Shown here: positions 44,064 through 52,723 of the stretch, piece by piece
Layout: each line of letters starts with the position of its first letter
Position numbering within the stretch: position 1 is the stretch's first letter
NCBI RefSeq assembly: GCF_014855515.1
Contig: NZ_JACYFK010000003.1
Location: forward strand, 1 to 64,000
Direction: 5' to 3'
Length of the DNA: 64,000 nucleotides
DNA from: Euzebyella marina
GTDB lineage: Bacteria > Bacteroidota > Bacteroidia > Flavobacteriales > Flavobacteriaceae
Made by a program: the position numbers and the translations under genes
The notes under the pieces: generated by a model
Database searches by the model: none
Told to the model about the DNA's origin: nothing
What the model saw: the letters and a program-made list of their open reading frames with translations, nothing else

Positions 44064-44856
44064 AGTCAATAATCTTTAATGTTAAAAAGGCATATGGCGC
44101 CGCAAATACTAAACTATCTAAACGATCCAACATTCCGCCATGACCTGGTAAAAGTGCTCCGCTATCCTTAACTCCTGCGGCTCTTTTTAATTTTGATTCC
44201 ACAAGGTCGCCTAAACTACCGGCAACTACAATTACGATTGCTAAAAGTACCCATTGCATCGGTGTAACTATGGGTTCGTATTTTCCTAAAAAGTAGGCAG
44301 TTCCCATGGCGAAAATCAAGCCTCCGAGCGCTCCCTCCACTGTTTTTTTGGGAGAAACTCGTCCAAAAAGCTTATGTTTTCCAAACGCTTTACCTGTAAT
44401 GTAGGCAAAAGAATCGTTCACCCAAATCAGGATAAAAATACCTATTATAAGGAACTTCACAAAGTCATCATTGGTATAAGGTATCATGGTAAGAAAAATA
44501 AATCCCCCACCAATATAGAAAAGGCCAATAATGAATTTTTGAAGAGTATTGAAAAGTCTTTCTTTTTTGTTGAAAAGGTAAAATAAGAGGGCAGCGTTGG
44601 TTGCCAAGGTGCACCCTAAAAGGGTGTAAACAGGCCACATGTCGGTTACAAAATAGATGAATGCCCACCATAGAACTAAATAGGCAAAGTAAATATGTAA
44701 CCCTCTTAGGCCAACGAGCTTTTTATATTCATTAAGACAGGCGAGGCCGAAAACCATGAATAAAAAATCAAAGGCGTCGGAGCTTAAAAATACCACGGAT
44801 AATAGTAGCACAATATAAACTGCCCCAGTAAGTGAACGCCGAAGTATTTCCCTCAT
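44053..44856 (-). CDS. cdsA: Phosphatidate cytidylyltransferase
   Basis: 267 residues, polytopic with about seven hydrophobic helices. C-terminal signature [23 protein letters not shown] contains the conserved DRxDS Asp residues. [31 protein letters not shown], shown here in its parts [17 protein letters not shown] and SPKKTVEG, matches the preceding conserved loop. It makes CDP-diacylglycerol from phosphatidate and CTP in the inner membrane. It overlaps psd by 11 bp and follows the LUD gene by 3 bp. Confidence 0.95.
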   Translation of the reverse strand: MREILRRSLTGAVYIVLLLSVVFLSSDAFDFLFMVFGLACLNEYKKLVGLRGLHIYFAYLVLWWAFIYFVTDMWPVYTLLGCTLATNAALLFYLFNKKERLFNTLQKFIIGLFYIGGGFIFLTMIPYTNDDFVKFLIIGIFILIWVNDSFAYITGKAFGKHKLFGRVSPKKTVEGALGGLIFAMGTAYFLGKYEPIVTPMQWVLLAIVIVVAGSLGDLVESKLKRAAGVKDSGALLPGHGGMLDRLDSLVFAAPYAFLTLKIIDYVS

Positions 44857-44859
44857 AAT

Positions 44860-45474
44860 TTACAGGTCTTCCAAAAGTAAAAGATACAGATTTTTGGAAC
44901 TACTCCCGTAAGTTAGAAAATCATCTGAATTTTCTTCGTTGGCCTGAAAATGTTTTAAGGTGGTAATATTGGCAGGAATTCTGCCACTGTATTTCTTCTT
45001 GATGGTCTTGAGACCTTCACCAATAGACTCTACCAATTGACTGGTGGTTGCAAACACGATAACGTTATATGGCAGTTCGTGAAGCTTTTTTTCCATTAGC
45101 TGATTCGAGCAGACCAAAATAGATCCATTCTGGGCTACAAGATGCTCACAAGTCGTAAAGAAAACATCACTATCGGCACTTCGATGGGTAAATTTCACCT
45201 TTTCTTTACCAAACTTGTCTTTTAATTTAGAATCCAGCACAAAGAAAGGATGGTCTTGCCAGTTATTCTCTGTGATGATGTTTTTAAGGGCTTGGGATAT
45301 TTCGGTGAAAGAGTCACAATAGAGAAATTTACCACCATTTTTTTTGAAATGTATGGTAAATTTTTCGTCAACGGGAATGTTCAGGTCTGGCATGTGGGCT
45401 CCTCGGGTCTCTGCTGTTTCTTTGGAAACCTTTTTCTTGTTGCCTCCACCAAATAATTTGTCAAATAGCCCCAT
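44860..45474 (-). CDS. LUD-domain protein (LutC-like)
   Basis: 204 residues. An N-terminal Gly/Lys-rich tail (MGLFDKLFGGGNKKK) precedes a single LUD domain. Conserved elements are FFTTCEHLVAQNGSILVCSNQ and LPYNVIVFATTSQLVESIGEGL. The domain name comes from the lactate-utilisation proteins LutB/LutC, but this protein lacks FeS-cluster cysteines and partners LutA/LutB are not here. In flavobacteria it is conserved between ftsH and cdsA, as seen here. Function is unknown. Confidence 0.85.
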   Translation of the reverse strand: MGLFDKLFGGGNKKKVSKETAETRGAHMPDLNIPVDEKFTIHFKKNGGKFLYCDSFTEISQALKNIITENNWQDHPFFVLDSKLKDKFGKEKVKFTHRSADSDVFFTTCEHLVAQNGSILVCSNQLMEKKLHELPYNVIVFATTSQLVESIGEGLKTIKKKYSGRIPANITTLKHFQANEENSDDFLTYGSSSKNLYLLLLEDL

Positions 45475-45537
45475 TTGGTATTATAACTCTATATGTATTC
45501 GTTTCCCTAAGTTATAGAAAACGTTAAATTAAATGAT

Positions 45538-47547
45538 TTATTTTTCTTCACCTTCTTCGGCCAAAGTACCCGCGACCTCGGTATCATCGACGTTTTTGTC
45601 ATCAAGCTTTTCTTGACCCTTTTCATCAAACTCTTTATCGAAAGGTCTTTTCCCGAAAATTTTCTCCAAATCTTCCTTAAAAATAACCTCTTTATCCAAT
45701 AACCTTTCGGCCAAGGTAGTTAGTTTGTCTTTATTGTCGGTCAAAACTTTTATCGCCCTTTGGTATTGCTCCTCGATAATTTTTGAAATCTCTTGATCTA
45801 TTTTCTTGGCAGTCTCATCGCTATACGGTTTGGTAAAGCCATAGGACTCTTGTCCTGATGAATCGTAATAGGTAAGGTTGCCGATTTCATCGTTTAAACC
45901 ATATATAGTGACCATGGCCCTAGCTTGTTTGGTCACCTTTTCGAGATCACTAAGGGCGCCAGTTGAAATCTTGTCAAAAATTACCTTTTCTGCAGCACGA
46001 CCACCCATGGTAGCGCACATTTCATCAAGCATTTGCTCAGGACGAACGATTAGTCGCTCTTCCGGTAAGTACCAAGCAGCACCCAATGATTGACCCCTAG
46101 GTACAATAGTCACTTTAACAAGCGGGGCGGCATGCTCCAACATCCAGCTGACCGTAGCGTGACCCGCTTCGTGAAAGGCAATGGTCTTTTTCTCGCCAGG
46201 TGTAATTATCTTATTTTTCTTTTCAAGACCACCAACGATTCTGTCCACAGCATCTAAAAAGTCTTGTTTGGTTACCGCTTTACGTTCTTTTCTAGCAGCA
46301 ATAAGAGCAGCTTCATTACATACGTTAGCTATATCAGCCCCTGAAAAACCGGGGGTTTGACGTGCCAAGAACTCTAAATCTAAGGCTTCAGCGGTTTTAA
46401 TAGGTCTTAGATGCACTTCGAAAATCTCTTTTCTTTCCCTGATATCCGGTAGGTCGACATAAATCTGTCTATCGAAACGACCTGCCCGCATCAAAGCTTT
46501 ATCCAACACATCGGCGCGGTTCGTTGCGGCCAATACGATAACGTTGGTATTAGTGCCGAAACCATCCATTTCTGTCAATAACTGGTTTAGCGTGTTTTCA
46601 CGTTCGTCGTTACTGCCGGTAAAATTGTTTTTTCCACGGGCCCTACCAATAGCATCGATTTCATCGATAAATATAATAGCCGGCGATTTGTCCTTAGCTT
46701 GTTTGAACAAATCACGCACCCTCGAAGCACCGACACCTACAAACATTTCTACAAAATCGGAACCTGATAGCGAAAAGAAAGGTACTTTGGCTTCCCCTGC
46801 AACCGCTTTGGCCAATAAGGTCTTACCTGTTCCCGGAGGGCCTACGAGCAGTGCCCCTTTCGGTATTTTACCTCCAAGAGAAGTATACTTATCCGGGTTT
46901 TTCAGGAATTCAACAATTTCCTCTACTTCTTCTTTGGCCCCTTCGAGACCTGCGACATCTTTAAAGGATGTGCGGGTATCGGTTTTTTCGTCGAAAAGCT
47001 TCGCCTTTGACTTACCAATATTAAAAATTTGGCCACCAGCGCCAGCTCCACCACCACCTGACATTCTGCGCATCAGGTAAATCCAAATTCCGATAATCAA
47101 CACAAAGGGCAGAATACCCAACAACAGATCCATTAAATAATTGTTGTCGGTATCGTAATCTACGATGGTGTCAAGATTGTTCTCTTTCTTGATATTTTTG
47201 ATTTCATTCTCGAAATTCTGAAGATCACCATAATCTAACACATACTGAGGTGTAGCCCCTGTTGAAGGTAAGAAGGGTTTGTCATTTACTTCTTTATGAA
47301 CATCTTTGGCGAGCGCTTCTTCCGTTAGAAAAACCTTTGCCTGTCTAGTGTTGGTGATGATCATAATTTCTTTGACATCACCGTTTCTCAGATATTCCTG
47401 TAATTCTGAGGTGGTCGTTTTTTTGGTGCTGGCGAAATTACCGCTTCCTAAAAACTGAAAACCTAATAAAAGTACCGCAATCAATCCGTAAATCCACCAC
47501 GAGCTGAACTTAGGTTTTTTAGGGTTTGTATTGTTATCTTTAGCCAT
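45538..47547 (-). CDS. ftsH: ATP-dependent zinc metalloprotease FtsH
   Basis: 669 residues. Two transmembrane helices (about 17-33 and 140-159) flank a periplasmic domain. The AAA+ domain has Walker A GPPGTGKT (236-243), Walker B IIFIDEIDAI (about 288-297), and the second region of homology ATNRADVLDKALMRAGRFDR. Zinc site HEAGH at 459-463. The C-terminus is acidic. It degrades membrane proteins and regulatory substrates at the inner membrane. It follows rsfS by 9 bp and precedes LUD, cdsA, psd and ACBP in what looks like one operon. Confidence 0.97.
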   Translation of the reverse strand: MAKDNNTNPKKPKFSSWWIYGLIAVLLLGFQFLGSGNFASTKKTTTSELQEYLRNGDVKEIMIITNTRQAKVFLTEEALAKDVHKEVNDKPFLPSTGATPQYVLDYGDLQNFENEIKNIKKENNLDTIVDYDTDNNYLMDLLLGILPFVLIIGIWIYLMRRMSGGGGAGAGGQIFNIGKSKAKLFDEKTDTRTSFKDVAGLEGAKEEVEEIVEFLKNPDKYTSLGGKIPKGALLVGPPGTGKTLLAKAVAGEAKVPFFSLSGSDFVEMFVGVGASRVRDLFKQAKDKSPAIIFIDEIDAIGRARGKNNFTGSNDERENTLNQLLTEMDGFGTNTNVIVLAATNRADVLDKALMRAGRFDRQIYVDLPDIRERKEIFEVHLRPIKTAEALDLEFLARQTPGFSGADIANVCNEAALIAARKERKAVTKQDFLDAVDRIVGGLEKKNKIITPGEKKTIAFHEAGHATVSWMLEHAAPLVKVTIVPRGQSLGAAWYLPEERLIVRPEQMLDEMCATMGGRAAEKVIFDKISTGALSDLEKVTKQARAMVTIYGLNDEIGNLTYYDSSGQESYGFTKPYSDETAKKIDQEISKIIEEQYQRAIKVLTDNKDKLTTLAERLLDKEVIFKEDLEKIFGKRPFDKEFDEKGQEKLDDKNVDDTEVAGTLAEEGEEK

Positions 47548-47556
47548 TATTCTTTT

Positions 47557-47934
47557 TTACTGGTTTAAACTACTTTCTACCGAAGTTACTTTGGCATCGC
47601 CCCAAAGCCCCTCAATGTCATAAAATTCACGAATATGTTTCTGGAAAACATGTACAACGACATTTACATAATCCATTAAAACCCACTCGGCATTATCTTC
47701 GCCCTCTACATGCCAAGGCTTGTCTTTGATAGCTTTGCTTACGGTTTTTCGGATTGATCCTACTATTGCGTTAACATGTGTATTAGAAGTACCATTACAT
47801 ATTATAAAGTAGTCACAAACGGTATTTTCAATATCTCTTAGGTCGAGTAAACTAATATCTTGTCCTTTGACTTCCTCAATCCCCTGTAAGATCACTGCAA
47901 TTAATTCATCTGCACTGGATTTGCTTTCTTGCAT
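47557..47934 (-). CDS. rsfS: Ribosomal silencing factor RsfS
   Basis: 125 residues, one RsfS/Iojap domain with the conserved segments IENTVCDYFIICNGTSNTHVNAI and NAEWVLMDYVNVVVHVFQ, and HIREFYDIEGLWGDA at the end. It binds uL14 on the large subunit and blocks subunit joining when nutrients are low. First gene of the ftsH operon, with a -7 element 20 bp upstream. It is divergent to birA, as in many Bacteroidota. Confidence 0.95.
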   Translation of the reverse strand: MQESKSSADELIAVILQGIEEVKGQDISLLDLRDIENTVCDYFIICNGTSNTHVNAIVGSIRKTVSKAIKDKPWHVEGEDNAEWVLMDYVNVVVHVFQKHIREFYDIEGLWGDAKVTSVESSLNQ

Positions 47935-47953
47935 TCAAAAATTTTAGTTTCTA

Positions 47954-47961
47954 CAAAGTTA
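47954..47961 (-). promoter_or_regulatory. -7 element TAACTTTG of the rsfS-ftsH operon
   Basis: A consensus TAnnTTTG on the minus strand, leaving a leader of about 15 nt to the ATG at 47934. No clear -33 element was identified. Confidence 0.5.
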
Positions 47962-48030
47962 TTTATTTTTTTGTTCTTTTAGGTTCAGATTTTTCCCCAA
48001 TAAAGGTATTATCTGCGAAAACCATAGTTT

Positions 48031-48762
48031 ATGCATTTAATCAAACTTAATGCCACGGAATCGACCAATGACTATTTGAAAAATTTGGCCTCTCAAGAGA
48101 CTCTGCCCGACTTTACCGCCGTTGTTGCCAAAAGCCAAACCAAAGGTAAGGGTCAAATGGGTGCTAAATGGTCGTCAGAAGAAGGTAAAAACTTGATTTT
48201 AAGCGTATTAAAAAACAATTTAAGTCTTTTTCCAACTGATTCTTATAGTCTCAATATCTGTGCCTCTTTGGCCATTTATGACAGTTTGAGCGCCATAGGG
48301 GTGCCTGATTTAAAAATAAAGTGGCCCAACGACATTCTGTCAGGTTCTTATAAAATATGTGGCATCTTAATTGAAAATCAATTACGCGAATCTCAAATTA
48401 AATCGGCCATCATCGGTATTGGGTTAAATGTTAACCAAACCAATTTTCCTAACTTACAGAACGCAGCTTCCTTAAAAATGTTGTTAGGTAAATCTTATGA
48501 CATCGAAGAATTACTCACCCTAATTTTAAAAAAACTTCAAATTTTGTTTGACTTATCGGCCAACAAAGGTATGGCAAGATTATGGAAGCGTTATGAAAAT
48601 GTTCTTTTCCGTAAAGATAAACCATCGACCTTTGAGAGTAAAGGGGGTGATTTGTTTATGGGTTTTATCAGAGGGGTCTCCAGTGACGGTAGTCTGATAG
48701 TAGAGTTGGAAGACCAAATAATTCAAAACTTCGGACTAAAGGAAATCAAACTCCTTTACTGA
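48031..48762 (+). CDS. birA: Biotin-[acetyl-CoA-carboxylase] ligase
   Basis: 243 residues. Catalytic-domain motifs are NATESTNDYLK at the N-terminus, KSQTKGKGQMGAKWSSEEGKNL (a variant of the GRGRxGRxW biotinoyl-AMP loop), LKIKWPNDIL and KICGILIE, and IGIGLNVNQTNF. There is no N-terminal helix-turn-helix, so this is a monofunctional (class I) ligase rather than a repressor. It biotinylates the carboxyl carrier protein of acetyl-CoA carboxylase. The GKGQMG in place of GRGRRG is usual in this phylum. Confidence 0.94.
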   Translation: MHLIKLNATESTNDYLKNLASQETLPDFTAVVAKSQTKGKGQMGAKWSSEEGKNLILSVLKNNLSLFPTDSYSLNICASLAIYDSLSAIGVPDLKIKWPNDILSGSYKICGILIENQLRESQIKSAIIGIGLNVNQTNFPNLQNAASLKMLLGKSYDIEELLTLILKKLQILFDLSANKGMARLWKRYENVLFRKDKPSTFESKGGDLFMGFIRGVSSDGSLIVELEDQIIQNFGLKEIKLLY

Positions 48763-48789
48763 GCGTAAAATCAAGCGGGCCAGTCGCAG

Positions 48790-49182
48790 TTATATTTTGG
48801 ACAGATTGCTGCTTAGGGTACCCATAAAGTTGGTAATCGGTTTTTTGACCATCATCGCCATCATAGCATTGAACTGACCTTCGAAACTTAATGACACCTC
48901 ACTTGAGGTATCACCCACCGAATTTATATGGGCGGTTAATGAAAAAGGAAGTTTGTCACTAGCGGCGCCCAAAACGATTTTGTTATAAGGTATTTGCTCT
49001 TTTCTTTGAAGTACTATTTCGGGCATGCCCTTAAGTGCGAAAAGAAACCGGTCTTCATTGATAACTTCGAACTTATCGATATTCTCTGGCATGAGCTTCT
49101 CGAAGTTTTTCAGGTCGGTCAAGAATTCGTAAACTTCTTGGTTTCCTTTTGGTACGACGGTATTAGGGGTTTCTATATGCAT
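48790..49182 (-). CDS. SRPBCC-fold protein
   Basis: 130 residues. The predicted START/SRPBCC (Bet v 1-like) fold shows the N-terminal VPKGNQEVYEFLTDLKNFEKLMPENIDKFE pattern in part, an internal IVLGAASDKLPFSL strand region and the C-terminal long helix FNAMMAMMVKKPITNFMGTLSSNL. It likely binds a hydrophobic ligand. The role is unknown. It follows pyrE by 4 bp and is probably cotranscribed. This pairing is common in flavobacteria. Confidence 0.85.
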   Translation of the reverse strand: MHIETPNTVVPKGNQEVYEFLTDLKNFEKLMPENIDKFEVINEDRFLFALKGMPEIVLQRKEQIPYNKIVLGAASDKLPFSLTAHINSVGDTSSEVSLSFEGQFNAMMAMMVKKPITNFMGTLSSNLSKI

Positions 49183-49186
49183 AAGT

Positions 49187-49828
49187 CTAATTTTGCCATT
49201 GAGAAGGGTTTGTTCTCCATTCTCTTAGTGTATTTAACTGTTCTTCTTTGACGAAGTGAGTTTCTGAAGCCTGTTGAATTAAATGCTCATAATCACTGAG
49301 TGTATGAAGGTCTAGTTCTTTGGATTTAAAATTGTCTTCCGCCACATCAAAACCGTAGGTGAAGATAGCCAGCATTCCTTTTACGTTCGCCCCAGATTCA
49401 AGAAGGGCATCAACGGCGTTCAAGCTACTTTTTCCGGTGCTTATCAGGTCTTCTATGACCACTACGGTCTGGTTGGCTTCCAGCTTGCCCTCTACTTGAT
49501 TCTGTCGCCCATGTTTTTTGGGTTCTGGTCGCACATAAATAAACGGAAGGCCTAAAACATCGGCAACCAGGGCACCAATACCAATCGCACCTGTAGCTAC
49601 CCCAGCGATGACATCTGGTTTACCATATAGGCTTTCAACTTGCTTGGCGATTTCTTCTTTTACAAAGTTGCGAATGGCCGGGTAAGAAAGCAGAATTCTA
49701 TTGTCACAATAGATAGGCGATTTCCATCCGGAAGCCCATGTAAATGGATTTTCGGGTTTCAACTTTATTGCATTAATTTGCAGTAGAAGCTCGGCTGTTT
49801 TTTTGGCGGTGTTTTTGTCTAAAACCAT
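49187..49828 (-). CDS. pyrE: Orotate phosphoribosyltransferase
   Basis: 213 residues from ATG 49828, chosen because the upstream in-frame sequence lies within the divergent NUDIX gene. PRPP-binding motif TVVVIEDLISTGKS at about 121-134, and the catalytic loop region RPEPKKHGRQNQVEG. It forms OMP from orotate and PRPP in UMP synthesis. Its -7 element (TACATTTG) overlaps the NUDIX start, and the distance to the ATG is only a few bases, so the mRNA may be leaderless. Confidence 0.95.
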   Translation of the reverse strand: MVLDKNTAKKTAELLLQINAIKLKPENPFTWASGWKSPIYCDNRILLSYPAIRNFVKEEIAKQVESLYGKPDVIAGVATGAIGIGALVADVLGLPFIYVRPEPKKHGRQNQVEGKLEANQTVVVIEDLISTGKSSLNAVDALLESGANVKGMLAIFTYGFDVAEDNFKSKELDLHTLSDYEHLIQQASETHFVKEEQLNTLREWRTNPSQWQN

Positions 49829-49832
49829 GACG

Positions 49833-49840
49833 CAAATGTA
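49833..49840 (-). promoter_or_regulatory. -7 element TACATTTG of pyrE
   Basis: A consensus TAnnTTTG on the minus strand ends 4 bp before the pyrE ATG and covers the ATG of the divergent NUDIX gene. Confidence 0.45.
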
Positions 49841-50423
49841 TAAAGTTTTTGTGAACGAATTGCCGTTGATCTTAACAAATAAGCTCTCGGAAACTGCCAA
49901 TGGAGAATATTTTCCCTTGAATGAAAATTCGATTCAAGATGCGATCAAATCACTCAAGAAGAAGAAGCTGAACGCCGCTTATATCTACCATCCCAACCAC
50001 GAAGAAATACTTAAAAAATTCACTAAAGAAATACCATTGGTGGTGGCCGCCGGTGGGGTAGTTACCAATGAATTGGGTGAGGTACTATTTATCTATAGAA
50101 ACGATAAATGGGATTTGCCCAAGGGAAAACTTGATAAGGGTGAATCAATAGAAGATTGCGCCGTTAGAGAGGTAATGGAAGAGACAGGTGTGAAAAATTT
50201 GCGGATCGAAAATTTCTTGAGAACTACCTATCACGTTTTTAGTAATAGCGGGAAGTATACTTTAAAAGAGGTTCACTGGTATGCCATGAAAACCGAGTAT
50301 ACTGGTAAACTCAAACCAGAGAAAAAAGAAGGTATTGTAAAAGTGAAATGGAAAGGCCCGCAAAAGATTCAAAAGGCTCTTCAGAATTCTTACCCCAATA
50401 TTAAATTGTTGTTCGGCGACTAG
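49836..50423 (+). CDS. NUDIX hydrolase domain protein
   Basis: 195 residues from ATG 49836 (MYKVFVNELPLILTNK). Another ATG at 49827 is possible. A helical N-terminal extension of about 65 residues precedes the NUDIX fold. The NUDIX box is complete at 97-119: GKLDKGESIEDCAVREVMEETGV, here described as G-x5-E-x7-REVMEETGV. It hydrolyses a nucleoside-diphosphate derivative. The substrate is unknown. Divergent and almost adjacent (7 bp) to pyrE. The 3' end overlaps the M14 gene by 4 bp. Confidence 0.92.
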   Translation: MYKVFVNELPLILTNKLSETANGEYFPLNENSIQDAIKSLKKKKLNAAYIYHPNHEEILKKFTKEIPLVVAAGGVVTNELGEVLFIYRNDKWDLPKGKLDKGESIEDCAVREVMEETGVKNLRIENFLRTTYHVFSNSGKYTLKEVHWYAMKTEYTGKLKPEKKEGIVKVKWKGPQKIQKALQNSYPNIKLLFGD

Positions 50424-52216
50424 TTTTTGTTGCCTTCTTGACTTTCTTTCATTAAGCGGTAAACCGGGTATTGGTTGTGCGCTTTTTCGTAATACTCAGA
50501 GTTTTCGTAAATGTAACTTAGTTGACTATACCAATTGCTGGCAAAGGTCGGGTCATTCTCTTTTTTAAGAAGAAAACTATCTTTTAAAGCTGCGTTTTCT
50601 TCTAGAATTTCTAATGCTAAATCTTCAAAAACGTAAGGCGAAAAACCTTCTTTCTGTTGCAATATGGGGTCGAAGAAGTTCCAATTGAAAAACGAATCGA
50701 CGGTCGAAGGTTCCAATGCCTCTAAAATATACCTAAAACCAAGTTGGTCGGTAGGTATGATTACATCGCCTTGTTGAAATTGAACTCTTTTTACAGTGAC
50801 ATTTACTTCGGTGTTTTTATGCGGGTAGTGGCCTTCATAAGGTACTACAGATGTGTCATAATTTTTGATTTTGTATGCTTCGACCGTCAGAGAAGTATCT
50901 CTCTGTAAAGTTTGATAATCAATATCGTTAAGGTCTAGCAGGTCGGTAATTCTTGTCCATCCTTTTCTTAGAACGTACGCGCTTGGTATCTCTACAGAAT
51001 CGACCGCTTTGAAATAATTTGAATAGCGAACTTTTTTGCTAAAAGGTCTTTCCCTATCATATTTTAATCGATCAAACCCCGTTATTTCACTAGTCAACGT
51101 ATCGGCTTCATAGCCTAGGAAATCAAGTTGGGAAACCCGTGTGGTATCAACTTGCCATTGAGTTGGGTAGTATTTCCATTCTTTGTGCCTATGTACGGCT
51201 TCAGCTCTTAATAGTTTGATTTTCTCATAGTCGCTTTCGGCAATTGAAAGCATCTTTTCCATAAGCTTATAGGTTCCTTTTACCCGCTGCTCATATGGTT
51301 TAAGCATGTGGGTTTCGACCATCATACCAAACGTGTTCCATAAGGTGGTGTATCCAGTAGAATATCTTGGAGAATCCATAAACTGGGAAAAACCATTTTC
51401 AGGAACAGCATTAAAAACATTCACATAAGGCGTAATTTCCCAATTATCCTTTTTTAGACCTTCTACTAACTTAGGCATCATTTCTTCGTGCAAATAGGTG
51501 CCTAACGCTCCGCCAAGTTTATTATGTTGGGTGAATAGATGAGTTAAGGTATACTGATAATCGGCACCATTACTAACATGGTTGTCTATAAAAATATCAG
51601 GTTTTACCATGTGGAAAATCTCGTAGAATGTCTTGGCGTTCTTTGAATCTGCCTTTATAAAGTCTCTATTCAAATCGTAATTTAGAGTATTACCCCTAAA
51701 ACCGTAAGATTTGGGTCCGTTTTGATTGACTCTGGTTGTACTGTTCCTATTCATTGCTCCCCCGATATTATAAATGGGGATGGTAACTAGAACGGTATTT
51801 TCAGGAGCCTCGATTTGGCCGGTAGCCAAATCTCTATACAAGAGCATGGTTGCATCGATTCCGTCACTTTCACCAGGGTGTATGCCATTGTTGATAAGAA
51901 TAACGGTTTTCTTATCTCCTATTTTTTGAAAATTGAAATCGCCGTCAGGGTTATAAGTAATGATGTGCAAAGGATATCCGCTATCGGTCTTACCCATTGT
52001 TTGCATATTTATTTCAGGAAATTCTCGAGCCAGCCTAATATAAAAATCTATGGTCTGTAGGTAGGTTGCCGTTTCTTCACCATTGCTCGATTCAAAATGC
52101 GTCTGGTAGGTTTCACCTTCGTTTTGCTCTTCACTCTTGCACGAAAGAACTAAAAAGGAAACTAAAATTATATAGTAAAACCTCTTTATAAAATGCTCTT
52201 GTATTGATGCTCTCAT
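50420..52216 (-). CDS. M14 family zinc carboxypeptidase lipoprotein
   Basis: 598 residues. A lipoprotein signal ends in VLSC (C26). The M14 zinc ligands H113 and E116 are in GIHPGESDGIDATMLL, with a later His in IFIDNHVSNGADYQYT. Substrate-binding Arg/Asn residues are likely in RVNQNGPKSYGFRGNTLNYDLNRDFI, seen as NTLNYDLNRD. The C-terminal about 300 residues are an extra domain typical of Bacteroidota M14 proteins. Expected in the outer membrane or periplasm, trimming peptides. Next to the ddl-coaD region as in related genomes. Confidence 0.9.
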   Translation of the reverse strand: MRASIQEHFIKRFYYIILVSFLVLSCKSEEQNEGETYQTHFESSNGEETATYLQTIDFYIRLAREFPEINMQTMGKTDSGYPLHIITYNPDGDFNFQKIGDKKTVILINNGIHPGESDGIDATMLLYRDLATGQIEAPENTVLVTIPIYNIGGAMNRNSTTRVNQNGPKSYGFRGNTLNYDLNRDFIKADSKNAKTFYEIFHMVKPDIFIDNHVSNGADYQYTLTHLFTQHNKLGGALGTYLHEEMMPKLVEGLKKDNWEITPYVNVFNAVPENGFSQFMDSPRYSTGYTTLWNTFGMMVETHMLKPYEQRVKGTYKLMEKMLSIAESDYEKIKLLRAEAVHRHKEWKYYPTQWQVDTTRVSQLDFLGYEADTLTSEITGFDRLKYDRERPFSKKVRYSNYFKAVDSVEIPSAYVLRKGWTRITDLLDLNDIDYQTLQRDTSLTVEAYKIKNYDTSVVPYEGHYPHKNTEVNVTVKRVQFQQGDVIIPTDQLGFRYILEALEPSTVDSFFNWNFFDPILQQKEGFSPYVFEDLALEILEENAALKDSFLLKKENDPTFASNWYSQLSYIYENSEYYEKAHNQYPVYRLMKESQEGNKN

Positions 52217-52318
52217 TCGGTAAAATTAAGCAAAAACACTTTTGGCAAGAATGATAGACAGAGTTTAAAAACAAAAAGAACGGTGCTATAACAAAATACC
52301 GACAATTGTTAGCAATAT

Positions 52319-52723
52319 CTAGGCTTTCTGGGTTATTTCGGCAATTTGTTGTTTGTAGAGAGGTTTGTTATTGTAAGTGATTAAATGGTCCGTTCTTGTT
52401 TGGTAGTGTTCCCATTTCTCTTTGTCGTGGGCATCAATTGATGAAGTGATGATATTGATGCGAACTTTTTCTTCTGAGGGTAAAGCGATGAATTCTTCCA
52501 AGAATTGCCACCCGTCCATGATGGGCATGTTAATGTCTAAAAATATGACCTGTGGTAAGTTTGCCCCTTCCTCAAGATTTTTTTTAATTCCGTCAAGTGC
52601 TTTTTTACCGTTTACGTAAGAACTGATATTGTCGCAAGAAACGGTCAAGCTCAGCATTTTTTGTACTCCAAATACAGTTATGGGGTCATCGTCAATAATG
52701 CAAATACTCTCAATCTTTTTCAT
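52319..52723 (-). CDS. Stand-alone REC-domain response regulator
   Basis: 134 residues, receiver only. Acidic pocket in CIIDDDPIT, phospho-acceptor Asp in VIFLDINMPIMDGW, and conserved Lys in the C-terminal NKPLYKQ region. It overlaps the upstream PAS-histidine kinase by 14 bp, so the pair is translationally coupled. This GDDP-type receiver is the Bacteroidota class often paired with PAS kinases. Output is unknown. Confidence 0.9.
   Translation of the reverse strand: MKKIESICIIDDDPITVFGVQKMLSLTVSCDNISSYVNGKKALDGIKKNLEEGANLPQVIFLDINMPIMDGWQFLEEFIALPSEEKVRINIITSSIDAHDKEKWEHYQTRTDHLITYNNKPLYKQQIAEITQKA

Noticed and set aside
46544-47080. 178-codon open frame antisense to ftsH
   Set aside because: It is a shadow of a strongly conserved gene and has no recognisable domain.
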